A stretch of 13,033 nucleotides of DNA from DASSBQ01 sp035250505 (GTDB taxonomy: Bacteria; Nitrospirota; Nitrospiria; Nitrospirales; Nitrospiraceae), in the NCBI GenBank assembly GCA_035250505.1, contig DATFFC010000139.1, positions 1-13,033 of the forward strand. The letters are read 5' to 3'. Numbering within the stretch: the first letter of the stretch is position 1; each line of letters starts with the position of its first letter. The notes under the pieces were generated by a model that saw only the letters and a list, made by a program, of their open reading frames with translations, did no database searches and had not been told where the DNA came from. Position numbers and translations under genes: made by a program. Of the stretch, positions 6,129 to 13,033 are shown piece by piece.

Positions 6129-7565
6129 CTACAGGGACCGCTGTTTCAAGGCGTCCAGGCGACTCTTGTCCAGGCGAACGAACACCGTCTTTTCCTGGGT
6201 CACGATCACGCTGCCGGGGTTCGCGCCCTTGGCTTTGCGGACCCATTTGCGCCTCGTGTAGATCACATCCCCTTTGCCGGCCTTCTTAAGATCGCTGTAC
6301 AAGACGGCCAGCGTGGCCGCATCCCTCAGCGTGTCCACCGGCGCATCCGACCCCTTCTCCAGGCGAATGACCACGTGCGAGCCCGGTGCTCCTTGCGCGT
6401 GGAGCCACAGATCATCACTCTTCGCGAACGAGAAAGTCAGCTCATCGTTTTCGCGGGCGTTCCGGCCGACATAGATCGGTAGGCCGTCGGTCGAGGTGAA
6501 TCGTCGGAAGGGTCCGCGTCTTTCGCGTCGCGGCTCAGTGGTCGGCTGTCCGGTATGATCGCGTGACGGCAGGGAACGCACGAGAGGGCCCGGCTGCCAC
6601 GTCCCTTGCGCAATATCGTCAAGTTCCTGTTCCAAACTCCGGATGTTCCGCTCAATAGACTCGATGCGTGGAACGAGTTCCTTCCGAGCGCCGAGAAACT
6701 TCTTGTGCTTGGCGAAATAGTCGTCCATGTTGCCCCGCGGCGTCTTGGCGGGATTGAGGGGAATCGTCATTTCCGGCATCCCTTCATCAAAGTAGTCCAC
6801 GAGGGTAATGGCGGTTTGTCCCTTGTGCAGCCGGCCGAGCGCGCCCTTGAGCAGTTCTCCGTAGCGGTCGTACCGCTCATACCGTGTGGCCTTCGACAGG
6901 TCCTCCTTGAGCGCGGCGATCAACCGCTCCTGTTTTTTGATGGTCTTGCGGAGTACCGCTTCGCGTGCCTTCATCACGCGTTCACGATGAAGGTCCTCTT
7001 CGCGCCGGCCATAGCGGTCTTCCAACTCGGCCGAGACGGGAAACGGCGCCTCGTTGGTCCTTATGGAGGCGCAAGATGCCGGTGAAGCGCCCGGTTGTGT
7101 GGGGGGACGCGAGGGAGGATGATAGGCCTGTCCGACCCGGTGGCCGGCGCCTCGATAGGTGGTGACGATTCGATCTTCCTCGTCTGTGACCAGAAGGTCG
7201 GCCTGCCTACCGAACAGTTCAGCGATGAGGCTGACCTTTCCGCCGCCTGCTGTGAGGTCAAGCCGAACAATGCGGTCGTCGTTGATCTGTACGATACGAT
7301 CCAGTCGCGCACCCATCAGGCGCGCCCGCAAGAACCGGCAAAACGGCGGCGAAACAGGGGGAATGGGATGGGGTTTCGTAATGACATGGAGCCTGGCATG
7401 GTCCGGATCGACCGAGATCAGCAGGCGATGGGTGCGGCCCGGCGTGCGGATATCGAGCAGCATGACATCCGGGGCCGGTTCCCCGATTTTTTGAACCCGG
7501 CCGCCCGTCAGCGCCGGCGTGAGTTCACGAAGCACCGCCGCGGTTTCAGAAGCCCTCATTCCCAT
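6129..7565 (-). CDS. rqcH: NFACT-family ribosome quality control protein, RqcH-like, short form
   Basis: The 478-residue cytoplasmic protein belongs to the NFACT/FbpA/Rqc2 family. RqcH binds 50S subunits carrying stalled nascent chains and recruits tRNA-Ala to add C-terminal alanine tails. NFACT-N covers about 1-148, and the D97-R98 pair known to be needed for tRNA recruitment in Bacillus RqcH is present at the same numbers (NDDRIV). A Pro/Ser-rich linker (149-175) follows, then the coiled-coil/middle region (about 180-325) with YGELLKGALGRLHKGQ and IPLNPAKTPRGNMDDYF. NFACT-R spans 357-470 with DLWLHAQGAPGSHVVIR (385-401). Family members are usually about 550-580 residues; the helix-hairpin-helix region expected between NFACT-N and the coiled coil is missing here, with no sign of frameshift. 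The ATG at 7565 is supported by AGGAG and AGAGG 9-16 nt upstream. It is divergent from the HExxH gene. Confidence 0.92.
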   Translation of the reverse strand: MGMRASETAAVLRELTPALTGGRVQKIGEPAPDVMLLDIRTPGRTHRLLISVDPDHARLHVITKPHPIPPVSPPFCRFLRARLMGARLDRIVQINDDRIVRLDLTAGGGKVSLIAELFGRQADLLVTDEEDRIVTTYRGAGHRVGQAYHPPSRPPTQPGASPASCASIRTNEAPFPVSAELEDRYGRREEDLHRERVMKAREAVLRKTIKKQERLIAALKEDLSKATRYERYDRYGELLKGALGRLHKGQTAITLVDYFDEGMPEMTIPLNPAKTPRGNMDDYFAKHKKFLGARKELVPRIESIERNIRSLEQELDDIAQGTWQPGPLVRSLPSRDHTGQPTTEPRRERRGPFRRFTSTDGLPIYVGRNARENDELTFSFAKSDDLWLHAQGAPGSHVVIRLEKGSDAPVDTLRDAATLAVLYSDLKKAGKGDVIYTRRKWVRKAKGANPGSVIVTQEKTVFVRLDKSRLDALKQRSL

Positions 7566-7657
7566 AGTGCTTGTCCTCTCCTCGACCGTGTCCGCCGCCT
7601 ATGCTATGGTCCGGCCCGCCTGGAATCGGCATAACGCGCCTTTTCCTTCCATCACAC

Positions 7658-9241
7658 ATGAAACCCTTTGATCTTGCGTTTCTGTCGTCGCTTATGGAGC
7701 AGTTCCGTCGTTCCATGAAGGGACTGGTCCCGGAGCTGTGCGACGAATTGGAACAACGGTATCCCGAGGCGGTACATCGCTTAAGACTTCCCATGGACTT
7801 GATTGGAGCGATCGGCCGCGCCATGCCTCTGGAGGGTTATTCCCATTGGAGGTTCGTCGGGTGGATCGAAACATTGAACGATTTGGTTTATTTTGTCGAC
7901 CTCCATGAACAAGCCAAAAAGCAGAGCCGGAATATCGACTTTGTTGAGCAATTGTACGGCGAGTGCCGGCAGACCTGGTATGAACACAGCTATGCCGACG
8001 AATTATTTCCCGACCGCGCGGTGTGTGATGGGCGGCTCCCGGCGAGGATCGGTCGACTGTGCGAACGACTGGCGCGCGATATCCTGCAGCAGGCCCTGTT
8101 GTGGGAACCGGTGTTAACGTGCGAATGGGCTCTGAACATGGCACGTGGGGGGTGGAGAACCCCTTGCGATCTGAACACAAACTTTGAGCGGGCCGACCCC
8201 TCCTATGCCCTTTCAGTCGGCGTCGAAGAGGTGCTGTACCATGCGCCTCGAGGCGTGCGCGAGGCGATTCGATCGACCGCGGCCGGGCCCAGTTTCATCG
8301 TAACCGGCAGTGGCATCTCGCTTGCCGTTCGGAGCGACCGGTTCCCGTTCTATGGTGCGTCCAGTGCCACTTCGCACGAACAATGGCATTGGCGGCGCCG
8401 GAACCCGGCCATCTTACGGAAGACTCCCTTCGGACCCCTGACTCTGGGCCCCACATTAGTATACGGACGTCACGGTATTCCCACGCGGGTTTGTCGAACG
8501 CCTCCTCGGGTGGCGGTCAAGATGCAGCGCGCGCTTTCGGTCATCGAAGAGGCGTGGCCGGAAGGGAATGATATCTTGGGGCTGCTCACGTCACGGATCG
8601 TTCCGCTGAAAGCGTCCGGTGTGGTCAGCTTCAGCTATCGTCACCAACCCGGCCTGTCGTTCATCAATTGTTTCGACCGTGATGATCTCGATCTGATTGA
8701 TGATCTGATTCACGAGAACAGCCATCATCATCTGAATCTCTTGCTGCGTAAGTATGTGCTGTACCGCGGTGATTGCAACCGCGAGATCTTCTATTCGCCG
8801 TGGCGCCGCACGCTACGGCCCATTCGCGGAATTCTGCACGCCGCGTTTACGTTCGCGGTGGGCGCCTTTCTGTTCGAGCGCCTTACCGCGTGGGGTGGAG
8901 GTCCGGCAGGCCATCGACGATGGCGGCTGGCGGGATTGTCGAACAATGATTTGGAGCGAGCCCGGTTCCGCGGCTTGGAGGAAATAGAATCGGTCCGGTA
9001 TTCGTTACGGGACCTCCGCGAGGCACAGCGGCGCTTCGGTTGGATCACCAAGCCGGGAGGCAGGCTCGTCATGCACCTTGCCCGTGCTCTGGAGCAGGTC
9101 GGACGCCGGATGCGTGGAGCCGCGCAGGCGGTGAAGCGGTCTCCATACCGAGCCGAGTTCGTGCGCCATGTGGACGAACTGAAAGTCGCACGAAAGCACC
9201 ATCGACTCGGTACGGTTAAGATCGGCGCTCGACGTGGATGA
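7658..9241 (+). CDS. HExxH-motif protein, alpha-KG-dependent peptide beta-hydroxylase family
   Basis: This is a 527-residue soluble protein with no signal peptide or membrane segment. The recognisable part is residues 340-400: LIHENSHHHLNLLL with H352-E353-N-S-H356, then E376, YSPWRRTLRP (379-388) and G391-ILH394. This HExxH plus SPWR..RP..G.LH pattern is that of the HExxH domain first defined next to radical-SAM peptide-maturation genes (mod_HExxH, TIGR04267 from memory), now named aKG-HExxH-type peptide beta-hydroxylase. The N-terminal 330 residues match nothing I know. H352, H356 and probably E376 would hold iron (inference). No radical SAM enzyme, precursor peptide or exporter is adjacent, so the substrate is unknown. 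The ATG at 7658 is chosen over a TTG at 7571 and an ATG at 7601, which sit in the divergent promoter region; none has a good ribosome site. The last 26 nt overlap the convergent cupredoxin gene. Confidence 0.75.
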   Translation: MKPFDLAFLSSLMEQFRRSMKGLVPELCDELEQRYPEAVHRLRLPMDLIGAIGRAMPLEGYSHWRFVGWIETLNDLVYFVDLHEQAKKQSRNIDFVEQLYGECRQTWYEHSYADELFPDRAVCDGRLPARIGRLCERLARDILQQALLWEPVLTCEWALNMARGGWRTPCDLNTNFERADPSYALSVGVEEVLYHAPRGVREAIRSTAAGPSFIVTGSGISLAVRSDRFPFYGASSATSHEQWHWRRRNPAILRKTPFGPLTLGPTLVYGRHGIPTRVCRTPPRVAVKMQRALSVIEEAWPEGNDILGLLTSRIVPLKASGVVSFSYRHQPGLSFINCFDRDDLDLIDDLIHENSHHHLNLLLRKYVLYRGDCNREIFYSPWRRTLRPIRGILHAAFTFAVGAFLFERLTAWGGGPAGHRRWRLAGLSNNDLERARFRGLEEIESVRYSLRDLREAQRRFGWITKPGGRLVMHLARALEQVGRRMRGAAQAVKRSPYRAEFVRHVDELKVARKHHRLGTVKIGARRG

Positions 9242-9644
9242 CCGCCGTCCGGGTGATGTTTCCCTTGGTGTCCTTCGGATCCATCCAGACGTTGTATCGG
9301 ACGAGTCCCGGCCGCACGAAGCAGAGGCTCACATAGTCTCTGGGTTTAATCGTCACGAAATCGTCCATCACGCCGAAATTGCGAAAGCCCTTCTCACAGC
9401 TCGTCTTTTCCAAGTCCACACCCGGCAGGAGCCCGATCTTGACCGATTCCCCGCGAAGATTCTGCCACCGCACCTGGTCTCCGACCGATACATAGAGGTC
9501 CATGGGGGAAATGGTATCCCGGATCTGAATGTAATGAACGGGCGAAGTCGTGCGGTCCGCAGAATGAGCGCAACCTGTCCCGAGCGCCAAAAGCGGTGAG
9601 AGGTACATCAGAATGGCCTTGATATGCCGAGCCGCGTGGTACAT
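9216..9644 (-). CDS. Cupredoxin-fold lipoprotein without recognisable copper ligands
   Basis: The product has 142 residues. An N-terminal hydrophobic stretch (11-24) ends at LGTGC25, a near-lipobox, so it is likely a periplasm-facing lipoprotein or otherwise exported. Residues 37-141 fit a small cupredoxin (plastocyanin-like) beta-barrel: ISPMDLYVSVGDQVRWQN (45-62) is the usual second and third strand pattern, and the end runs PGLVRYNVWMDPKDTKG then TAVIHV. In copper proteins the first strand pair is followed by a His and the last loop carries Cys-x-His-x-Met; here both sites lack them (NLRGESVKI, YNVWMDPKD). Cys83 and Cys108 could form a disulfide. The start at 9644 is well supported by AGGAGG (9658-9653) 8 nt upstream. 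The 3' end overlaps the HExxH gene tail to tail. A structural or binding role is more likely than electron transfer. Confidence 0.72.
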   Translation of the reverse strand: MYHAARHIKAILMYLSPLLALGTGCAHSADRTTSPVHYIQIRDTISPMDLYVSVGDQVRWQNLRGESVKIGLLPGVDLEKTSCEKGFRNFGVMDDFVTIKPRDYVSLCFVRPGLVRYNVWMDPKDTKGNITRTAVIHVERRS

Positions 9645-9828
9645 GAGGCTCTCCTCCTAAAGCTCAATCAGAGACCAGGACCGACATAAGCCGGATGGCC
9701 GGTGGTCCGCCCGGCCGAACCGGTTTCCTGAGCGCGCGAACCTGCACCATCCCGGGGGGAATTGGAACTCGTTGATGTACTGAACGGCGTGCTAAAAATT
9801 ACGGGGTCACGCGGCGGTGCTTCTCGGC
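9645..9828 (-). other. Leader region of the cupredoxin-fold gene
   Basis: No gene is seen here on either strand. Apart from the ribosome binding site it holds a GC-rich stem, GGCCGG (9697-9702) with CCGGCC (9711-9716) around 8 nt. I found no convincing -35/-10 pair. Confidence 0.4.
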
Positions 9829-9996
9829 CAGGATGCTCAAAAAGCCCGCCATAGTCACCCGCCCGGCCCCGGCGCGCCGAGACGCGCCCTCCGCAGGCTC
9901 GGCCGCAGCGAGCGAAAAGGCGAATCGTACTCTTGTCTGTACGTTGAGCCTTTAAGCGACGCGAGAACGCCGCTGGCGGGTTTTTTAAGCATCCTG
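9829..9996. repeat. 168-bp palindromic repeat element (MITE- or REP-like)
   Basis: The ends are 22-nt inverted repeats matching at 20 positions: left 9829-9850 beginning CAGGATGCTC, right 9975-9996 ending AAGCATCCTG. Inside are a perfect 6-bp stem GGCGCG/CGCGCC (9871-9876, 9883-9888) and a nested fold-back of AAAGGC/GCCTTT (9916-9921, 9948-9953) enclosing CGTAC/GTACG (9926-9930, 9939-9943). Each end has a G/C run followed by a T-run on its outward strand (GGCGGGTTTTTT on plus, GGCGGGCTTTTT on minus), so it may also stop transcription from both sides. It codes for nothing. Its right end touches the stop codon of the PKD gene at 9997. From memory, closely similar elements are scattered through Nitrospira genomes; this was not checked. 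Confidence 0.75.
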
Positions 9997-11097
9997 TTAT
10001 GGCTCCACTTTCACGTCCACGTAAGCCGGTAAACTGTCCGCTCCTTTCTTGTCGGTGACGCGAAGCTTGAAGCGGTACACCCGGGGCTCGGAAACATGGG
10101 GGGCGGTGAATGACGGCTCCGGCATGTTGACATCGAGCAACGCGACCTTGCTGCCGCGAACCTGGCTCCAACTGTAGTATAAGGCCTCTCCCTCTGGATC
10201 CGTGCTCTTCAGGCCGTTCAGGCGCACTTTGGTCCCGGCTTTGGCCGTCCGAGCCGGACCGGCATCCGCAATCGGCGGTAGATTGGGCTCTTCATTGACC
10301 TCAACGATCACATCGAGAGTGGCTTCTTTGTTCCGGTTTTCGACTTGGAGCGTCGTTTCTCCGTTCCCGACTATTTGAAGCAATCCATCGGACAGGACTT
10401 TGATTACTCTTTCGTTCGAAGAACGATACACCGTTCCTGTGCTCGGAGAGACCAGCGAACGGGCGACTCCGTCGGCAAACTCACCGACGACGGGCAGCTC
10501 AAAGATCTTTCCCATCGAATCGACGTGGCCGAACGCCGATGATTGTCCGGTGCGGCCAAGCCGCAGCGGCTTATCGGTTTCGAAGTCAATCGAGACAAGT
10601 TCCGCCTTCGGTTGGATATTCACGAAGATCTCATCGAAGACCGATTTGGTGCCGAGCCTGCCCCCGGAAATCTCCGCGACGGCAAGCAATCGGGCCGCGC
10701 CGATAGCGCCGTCGGGGACCTTGAGCGGCCCTCCGAAAGGCGGAGTCTGGTCCGCTGTTGATGTCAGTGAGGGAAGCGCGACCACGGGAGCCCCGGTCAC
10801 ACTGTCCCGCTGCCAATATTTTTCGATGAGGAGTTTATCCTCCGTCGATCTGGCGGCTTTCTCCTCATCCTGTTGAACCAACGTGTCGGCCGCTTCTGGG
10901 TACCAAAAGTACCGGACCTTGATGAGCCCCGGATCATTTCCCGGATCGACGCGGGCGGTGATGGTTTGTCCGGACTGAAGGGTGCTCCGTTCGGCGGGCT
11001 CCAAAATCTTAAATGCGCCGGCCTGCGGGGCGAGGAGGAGATTGAAGCCGACGGTGCATGCCATCGTGACGGCAAGTGAGCAGCGGAAATGGGTCAT
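9997..11097 (-). CDS. Secreted protein with Ig-like (BIG2-type) and PKD domains
   Basis: The 366-residue protein has a signal peptide (1-28, likely cut after AQAGA-type APQAGA) and is exported. The region 30-160 has beta-rich character (ILEPAERSTLQSGQTITARV opens it) with no family I can name. About 163-266 looks like a bacterial Ig-like domain: EFADGVARSL, then SSNERVIKVLSDGLLQIVGN (226-245), the pattern in which a residue value is compared with a background. Residues 275-365 are a PKD/REJ-type domain with NLPPIADAGPARTAKAGTKV (272-291), STDPEGEALYYSWSQVRG and the closing YRFKLRVTDKKGADS. Such modules mediate adhesion or binding outside the cytoplasm; no enzyme motif is present. The ATG at 11097 has GGAGAGAGG a few bases upstream. 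It follows the APC transporter gene by 20 nt, so the two are likely one transcript, ended by the palindromic element. Confidence 0.82.
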   Translation of the reverse strand: MTHFRCSLAVTMACTVGFNLLLAPQAGAFKILEPAERSTLQSGQTITARVDPGNDPGLIKVRYFWYPEAADTLVQQDEEKAARSTEDKLLIEKYWQRDSVTGAPVVALPSLTSTADQTPPFGGPLKVPDGAIGAARLLAVAEISGGRLGTKSVFDEIFVNIQPKAELVSIDFETDKPLRLGRTGQSSAFGHVDSMGKIFELPVVGEFADGVARSLVSPSTGTVYRSSNERVIKVLSDGLLQIVGNGETTLQVENRNKEATLDVIVEVNEEPNLPPIADAGPARTAKAGTKVRLNGLKSTDPEGEALYYSWSQVRGSKVALLDVNMPEPSFTAPHVSEPRVYRFKLRVTDKKGADSLPAYVDVKVEP

Positions 11098-11117
11098 AAC
11101 ACCACCTCTCTCCTGTT

Positions 11118-12935
11118 TTATCGACTGAGATGAAACGGCACATCGGTCAGGATGACCCGCTCGCGAAAGAGCAGGGCCGCTTTCAGCATCAGCGCACGTT
11201 GGTTATGGAGAATGTTTTGCCACCATCGAGCCGGTAGGATCTCGGGGATGACGACCGTGACCCATCCGTCCGGGTTCTTCTCCAACAGCTCCTCGATATA
11301 ATCCAGCAGCGAGCCGAGGATCGAGCGATACGGAGAGGGGAGGACGATCAGCGGGACGCCGCAGCCCCATTGCGCCCATTGAATTTCCACTTTGGCCGTT
11401 TCTTCCTTATCTACATCGACCAGCACGGCCCGGATTTCACCGGCGCGGCTCCGTGCGTAATCGACCGCCCGCACGACCGCCCGGTTCACCCCGCCGATCG
11501 GGATGATCACGATATTCCGCCGCGGCAACGGAGGGCGATGGTCACGGGAGAGCGACACCTGTTCGGCCACCGCTTTATAGTGAGAAAGAATCGACAAAAA
11601 GAGCACAATGAACAGCGCGATGAGGACAAAAACAATCCAGGCTCCTTGAACAAACTTCGTGCTCGCGATGATGACAGTTGCCACTCCGGTCGTGACGGCG
11701 CCCATGCCGTTCACGGCAAGCTTCTTTCGCCAGTGGGGGCCCTTCTTGACCAGCCAGCGCCGCACCATGCCGGCCTGCGAGAGCGTGAATGAGACGAACA
11801 CGCCCACGGCATAGAGTGGAATCAAGGCATGCGTGTCGCCGTGGAACAGCATGATGAGGAAGCCGGCGAGCAACCCCAGGATCACCACGCCGTTTGAGAA
11901 AACCAGCCGATCGCCGAAGCTCGCCATTTGATGCGGCATATATCCATCGCGGGCCAAAATGGAGGCGAGATGGGGGAAGCCGTTGAAGGCGCTATTGGCG
12001 GCCAGAACCAACAGCACCATGGTTCCGGCCTGGACCGTATAGTAAATGGAGCCGGTTCCGAAAATGATCCTCGTGAGCTGAGAAACGACGGTCTCATCTG
12101 CTTTGGGGACCACCCCGTAATGATAGGCCAATACGGTGATGCCGCTGAAGAGCGAGGCGAGGATGAGCGACATGAAGAGCATGGTGGTGGCCGCATTTCG
12201 AGACTCCGGGCGCCGGAACGATTTCACGCCGTTGGAGATCACTTCCATGCCGGTGACCGCCGTGCAGCCTGCGGCAAATGAGCGGAGAATCAAGAAAATG
12301 CTCAGCGTTTCGACGGCCGGCCTCCCCACCGGATTCGCGACGACAGTCGGACCGTAGCCGAGCAGGATTTGCAGACTCCCGCTGATGACGGTGAAGGCCA
12401 GCGCCCCGATCGCCAGGTAGGTGGGCACGGCGAAGAAACGGCCCGATTCCCTCATGCCGCGCAAGTTCATAACGACGATGAACAGAACGGCCACCAGCCC
12501 CATAGACTCGCGATGAGGAAACAGATCCGGCACGGCGGAGGTGACGGCGGCGACCCCTGCGGCCACGCTCACCGCGACCGTCAAGACGTAGTCGATCATC
12601 AGGGCGGCAGCCGCCGTCAAAGCCGGAATATCGCCCAGATTCGACCGGGCGACCGTATAGGCGCCGCCGCCTTCCGGATACTCATAAATGATTTGGCGAT
12701 ACGAGACGGTCAGAACGGCGACCAGAAACAGGATGGCTAAACTGACGGGGATCGACCAGGCGATGGCGGCCGTTCCAGCCAGGATAAGGACCAGCAGAAT
12801 CTCTTCCGTGGCATAGGCGACGGAGGAAATGGCATTGGAAGAAAAGATTGCGAGGGCCAGGGTCTTGGAAAGGCGTTCATCGGCGGCCTGCGCCGTCTTG
12901 AGCGGCAAGCCGACGAGCCAGCGTTTGACGAGCAT
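11118..12935 (-). CDS. APC-superfamily transporter, KimA-like (potassium or amino acid)
   Basis: This is a 605-residue inner-membrane protein. About 12 hydrophobic segments cover residues 25-450. The cytoplasmic C-terminal domain (about 470-605, NIVIIPIGGVNRAVVRAVDY onward) resembles the KimA/YdaO tail. The first helix signature LSKTLALAIFSSNAISSVAYATEE (22-45, in part) and IDYVLT (114-119) are family hallmarks. Ion-site residues known from Bacillus KimA align with an offset of two as Y41, D115, T119 and T228, but the position of KimA D36 is N34 here. This may alter proton coupling or substrate, so potassium specificity is uncertain; related APC proteins carry amino acids. The ATG at 12935 is the first possible start because an in-frame TAA sits 9 nt upstream. 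No Shine-Dalgarno is seen, and a -10-like GATAAT 8 nt upstream suggests a nearly leaderless message. Confidence 0.85.
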   Translation of the reverse strand: MLVKRWLVGLPLKTAQAADERLSKTLALAIFSSNAISSVAYATEEILLVLILAGTAAIAWSIPVSLAILFLVAVLTVSYRQIIYEYPEGGGAYTVARSNLGDIPALTAAAALMIDYVLTVAVSVAAGVAAVTSAVPDLFPHRESMGLVAVLFIVVMNLRGMRESGRFFAVPTYLAIGALAFTVISGSLQILLGYGPTVVANPVGRPAVETLSIFLILRSFAAGCTAVTGMEVISNGVKSFRRPESRNAATTMLFMSLILASLFSGITVLAYHYGVVPKADETVVSQLTRIIFGTGSIYYTVQAGTMVLLVLAANSAFNGFPHLASILARDGYMPHQMASFGDRLVFSNGVVILGLLAGFLIMLFHGDTHALIPLYAVGVFVSFTLSQAGMVRRWLVKKGPHWRKKLAVNGMGAVTTGVATVIIASTKFVQGAWIVFVLIALFIVLFLSILSHYKAVAEQVSLSRDHRPPLPRRNIVIIPIGGVNRAVVRAVDYARSRAGEIRAVLVDVDKEETAKVEIQWAQWGCGVPLIVLPSPYRSILGSLLDYIEELLEKNPDGWVTVVIPEILPARWWQNILHNQRALMLKAALLFRERVILTDVPFHLSR

Positions 12936-12943
12936 ATCGGCGC

Positions 12944-12949
12944 ATTATC
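12944..12949 (-). promoter_or_regulatory. -10-like box next to the transporter start codon
   Basis: GATAAT (5 of 6 to consensus) ends 8 nt before the ATG at 12935 on the minus strand, so transcription would start at or within a few bases of the start codon. No good -35 hexamer lies 16-18 nt further upstream (CTGATC at best). Confidence 0.3.
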
Positions 12950-12968
12950 GCACAAAAACATCCCGAGA

Positions 12969-13033
12969 TCAGGAGGAGCGTTGCACCGTCCCCGTTGCTG
13001 CCGGTGTCTGCTGGAATCGTGTCGGTTGAACTC
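12969..13033 (-). CDS. Possible C-terminal tail of an upstream gene (partial)
   Basis: One minus-strand frame enters from the right edge and stops with TGA at 12971-12969, leaving a 20-residue tail (ends ATGTVQRSS). It would end 33 nt before the transporter start. Too short to identify; the other frames here are also open, so the call rests only on its plausible composition. Confidence 0.25.
   Translation of the reverse strand, partial: VQPTRFQQTPAATGTVQRSS

Noticed and set aside
6126..6137. TCCCT-AC-AGGGA as a bidirectional terminator between PilZ and RqcH-like genes
   Set aside because: A 2-nt loop is too short for a hairpin and there is no T-run.
7571..7657. Longer N-terminus for the HExxH protein from TTG 7571 or ATG 7601
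   Set aside because: It would run through the leader of the divergent RqcH-like gene, is Pro-rich and looks non-coding; not fully excluded.
9668..10171. 167-codon open frame on the minus strand
   Set aside because: It spans the palindromic element and the end of the PKD gene in another frame, with arginine-rich composition typical of a GC-rich shadow frame.
12981..13033. Plus-strand gene starting at TTG after AGGAGG
   Set aside because: Spacing is only 4 nt, the start codon is weak, and the translation is Cys/Arg-rich, unlike real coding sequence here.

Overview
The window looks like an ordinary chromosomal stretch of a GC-rich, Gram-negative environmental bacterium. It is most consistent with Nitrospira or a close relative. 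The evidence is high GC with strong G/C third-codon preference, secreted TPR, PKD and cupredoxin-fold proteins, a PilZ protein, and a 168-bp palindromic element (9829-9996) resembling short dispersed repeats I remember from Nitrospira genomes. No database was searched, so the genus is an inference. I saw no tRNA, rRNA, CRISPR array, transposase or phage gene.

Layout. (a) 1-1083, plus strand: an unresolved leader with a short degenerate heptamer repeat, then an ABC-2 type permease. (b) 1097-4543, minus strand: a left-handed beta-helix acyltransferase fused to a C-terminal PAS domain, with its own sigma70-like promoter overlapped by an inverted repeat. Upstream lies a two-gene unit, a secreted concanavalin-A-like protein followed 27 nt later by an MFS transporter, with a good promoter and a palindrome just upstream of the -35 box. 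(c) 4652-6121: a divergent pair, a secreted six-TPR protein (minus) and a PilZ c-di-GMP receptor (plus). (d) 6129-9241: a divergent pair, a short NFACT/RqcH-type ribosome-quality-control protein (minus) and a stand-alone HExxH protein of the alpha-ketoglutarate-dependent peptide beta-hydroxylase family (plus). (e) 9216-12935, minus strand: a KimA-like APC transporter, a secreted Ig/PKD protein 20 nt downstream, the palindromic repeat starting at the PKD stop codon, and a cupredoxin-fold lipoprotein lacking obvious copper ligands. A possible C-terminus of another minus-strand gene lies at the right edge.

Most genes here are small independent units rather than one large system. The convincing functional pairings are the ConA-like protein with the MFS transporter, and the APC transporter with the PKD protein. 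The points most worth following are the HExxH enzyme with no visible RiPP partner, the acyltransferase-PAS fusion, the palindromic element, the RqcH-like protein without a helix-hairpin-helix region but with the D97-R98 pair, and the Asp-to-Asn change at a predicted ion-site residue of the KimA-like transporter.
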